From Leptospiraceae bacterium (GTDB lineage Bacteria > Spirochaetota > Leptospiria > Leptospirales > Leptonemataceae), in the NCBI GenBank assembly GCA_026418015.1, contig JAOACE010000022.1:1-64000 (forward strand): 64,000 nt of DNA, in the 5' to 3' direction. Under the pieces are notes generated by a model, which worked only from the letters and a program-made list of their open reading frames with translations, was not told the origin of the DNA and did no database searches. Of this stretch, positions 61,765-64,000 are shown piece by piece. The translations under genes and the position numbers were made by a program. Each line of letters begins with the position of its first letter. Position 1 is the stretch's first letter.

Positions 61765-62223
61765 TTAAATTTTATGTATGTTTGTTTTATTGTGTAAATA
61801 ATCGATGTAAGAATTTTCTTGAATCTTTTTTAGATGATTTATAGGTTTATTATACCAATAGATCCAACAGAACAATTTATGGTATTTTTCTTTGTTTTTT
61901 AACAACGAGTCTTTGTCGGATATATCTTTTTTATCGATAAGATAGACCTTTGTCTTTTTTCTTTTGTATAGAGAATCATTCAGATTATAGGGATTATAAC
62001 CTTCGTAATCATCTAATTCGAAAAAAAAGGTTTCTGGTATTTTGTATACTTCTCCTAGAATAATCGATTCTTGAGAAGGAATTGCTGCTGGATATTCTCC
62101 CACATCATACAGACTACCCATTACAAAACCATCCCCTATTAGAATTCCTTCTCTGAGCATTTTTTTGTTTAATGGATGATTTAATTGAGAAAGTAAGGTT
62201 CCATATACAAATACATATTCCAT
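61765..62223 (-). CDS. Gamma-glutamylcyclotransferase (GGCT/AIG2-like) family protein
   Basis: EYVFVYGTLLSQLNHPLN, GSLYDVGEYPAAIP, ELDDYEGYNP. Confidence 0.9.
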   Translation of the reverse strand: MEYVFVYGTLLSQLNHPLNKKMLREGILIGDGFVMGSLYDVGEYPAAIPSQESIILGEVYKIPETFFFELDDYEGYNPYNLNDSLYKRKKTKVYLIDKKDISDKDSLLKNKEKYHKLFCWIYWYNKPINHLKKIQENSYIDYLHNKTNIHKI

Positions 62224-62227
62224 ATTG

Positions 62228-62932
62228 TTATAATGTCGACTGAACTTTAATTTCGTTTAATAAAAATAAGACAGCATTTAGAGAAAGACCAACTATATTT
62301 AAATAATCCCCCACGATATGATCGATCAAGATTGCACCCTCTCCTTGTATAGCATAAGCACCAGCTTTATCGATAAACTCTTCTGTTTCTAAATAGTTCT
62401 GAATGTCTTTATCAGAAATTTTTCGAAATGTTACTAAGGTCATAATATCTTTCGTTATAACAATCTTTTTATGGTTTACTACACAATGGGATGTTATAAC
62501 CGTATGGGTTTTTCCCGATAGAAATTTTAGCATTTCGAAAGCTTCTCTTTTATCCTTCGGTTTGGTTAAAAAAAACTGATTATAATAAACAATTGTATCT
62601 GCGGCAATTACAATAAATTTTTCTTTATTTTTATTTTTAAGCTCTTCCCATATAATCAACGCTTTTTGTATCGCTAAATTGGTACAGATTTCGTGGATTA
62701 AATCTTTATAATTTTTTTCCTTTACATGCCATAGATAACCTTCTTTTGTTATGGTAGTTAAATTTTCCAAAAATTGATCTTCGTTAAAAGTTGCAGGTAA
62801 AATTTCGAATTCTAACCCAGCTCTGTTTAAAATCCATTTTCTTCTAGGAGAATTCGATGCTAAAAACAATGAAAGATTGTTTTCTACGAAGAAATTATTT
62901 AATTTATCAAATTCCGATACCTCTTCTACCAT
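62228..62932 (-). CDS. maf: Maf family nucleotide pyrophosphatase
   Basis: LFLASNSPRRKWILNRAGLEFEILPA; VIAADTIVYYNQFFLTKPKDKREAFEMLKFLSGKTHTVITSHCVV; DKAGAYAIQGEGAILI. Confidence 0.95.
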   Translation of the reverse strand: MVEEVSEFDKLNNFFVENNLSLFLASNSPRRKWILNRAGLEFEILPATFNEDQFLENLTTITKEGYLWHVKEKNYKDLIHEICTNLAIQKALIIWEELKNKNKEKFIVIAADTIVYYNQFFLTKPKDKREAFEMLKFLSGKTHTVITSHCVVNHKKIVITKDIMTLVTFRKISDKDIQNYLETEEFIDKAGAYAIQGEGAILIDHIVGDYLNIVGLSLNAVLFLLNEIKVQSTL

Positions 62933-63142
62933 AAAAGCTATTTTTTTAGTAAACGAAAAAAATCAAGATTATTTAATCTTGTAGAATCAAAATTTTATTC
63001 ACGACAGGTTTAATTGTTTATACAACAAACATCAATTTTTAATCATATTGTATATAATTTAATCACTTTAAAAAATTTTATTTAGGTATTGATTTTGCAT
63101 TTTAATTATTCTGTTAAAACTAAGACAAAGAATGGAGGATTT

Positions 63143-64000
63143 ATGAAGATTTGCATAAAAAAAAGTTTGATAATTTTAATAATTGCTTATTCAATGAGCA
63201 TTTTTAAAATCAATGCTTTTGAACCGAGCATAAATGTGGATTTACCCATTGTATCTACTTATGTGTTTCGTGGTGTAGATGTTTTCCAGAATAAATTTGT
63301 TCAAGAAAAAAAATCTATCAGCGGATTTAATCTAGCACCTGCAATTCAACCCAGCATAACCTTTAATTTTACCGAAGGTTGGTCCTTTAACATCTGGTCA
63401 TCTTTTGCTCTAACAAACAGACAAGATAAAGATACAGATCAATTATTACAATCTGGGCCTGGTGATGTTTCTGGTACCGTGGCTTCTGCTTATAATGGTT
63501 TTATTTCTGGGAATCTTTTGGGAACACCAGTACCATTTTCTTCCGTAATAACTGCTATGCAAACTGCCATAAGTGGACATGAAGAAGCAATGATTAAAGG
63601 CGAAGAATTTGCTCCTGCTTTTTACAAAGAACCAAATGGACTAAGAAGGGTAGACGAAGTGGACTTAACACTAAGCTATTCTTTCGATACCAAATTAGGA
63701 AAAATGACTGGCGGTATTATCACTTATCTTCTACCGAATACAACAAAAGGTGTTACAGGGATAGATCAATCCACAGAACTATTTGTAGGATATTCTCCTA
63801 AAGCATTACCAAATCTCTCTATTACCTTGTATGGAGAAACAAACCTAGATGGTTATGAGGGATCAACGTTTACATATATAAGCTATTCTATACCGTTAAT
63901 AGAAAGCCAAAATATGACTTTATCTTTTGATCCCGGATTAGGTTATCAAACCCAGAACAATTTGCAAGGGATAAAATATGTGAGCTTGCCTTTTACATTA
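63143..64000 (+). CDS. Putative outer-membrane beta-barrel protein, truncated at the right edge
   Basis: Open frame to the window end from ATG 63143 with upstream TGGAGG; MKICIKKSLIILIIAYSMSIFKINAFEPSINVDLPIVSTYVFRGVDVFQ...; alternating beta-strand pattern. Not in the ORF track. Confidence 0.7.
   Translation, partial: MKICIKKSLIILIIAYSMSIFKINAFEPSINVDLPIVSTYVFRGVDVFQNKFVQEKKSISGFNLAPAIQPSITFNFTEGWSFNIWSSFALTNRQDKDTDQLLQSGPGDVSGTVASAYNGFISGNLLGTPVPFSSVITAMQTAISGHEEAMIKGEEFAPAFYKEPNGLRRVDEVDLTLSYSFDTKLGKMTGGIITYLLPNTTKGVTGIDQSTELFVGYSPKALPNLSITLYGETNLDGYEGSTFTYISYSIPLIESQNMTLSFDPGLGYQTQNNLQGIKYVSLPFTL

Overview
AT-rich 64 kb bacterial chromosomal segment. It looks like a spirochaete, probably a relative of Leptospirales (FliM, FliD, a DUF1564-like RHH protein, many lipoprotein/TPR/GAF genes); this placement is inference from gene content only. 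No rRNA, CRISPR array, prophage or transposase was recognised. About 50 protein genes and 8 tRNAs are supported. Both edges carry truncated genes missing from the ORF track: a delta-60-repeat lipoprotein on the left (minus strand) and a putative outer-membrane protein on the right. Housekeeping content includes fliM, rlmN, purM, mdh, fliD, tig-clpP-clpX, def, murB, mazG and maf. Most interesting are: (i) an acyl-CoA dehydrogenase / APH-family kinase / DUF6285-like operon resembling LvaC/LvaA/LvaB, i.e. a candidate 4-hydroxyacyl-CoA phosphorylation-elimination pathway, extended by a histidine-phosphatase gene; (ii) a CCA-adding-enzyme-like protein that seems to have lost both NTase and HD catalytic motifs; (iii) an SPFH-SPFH-CsoR/CstR-like operon; (iv) a periplasmic vWA-TM-FHA protein heading a MacAB-TolC-type operon; (v) a TPR protein with a catalytically degenerate Mrr-like domain next to a GAF-PP2C-HATPase + STAS partner-switching module; (vi) two MBOAT modules with different partners; (vii) a Ser/Thr kinase with a tandem ~13-aa repeat tail; (viii) a delta-60 lipoprotein with a Cys pair in every repeat. 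All calls come from reading sequence by eye, with no database searches.
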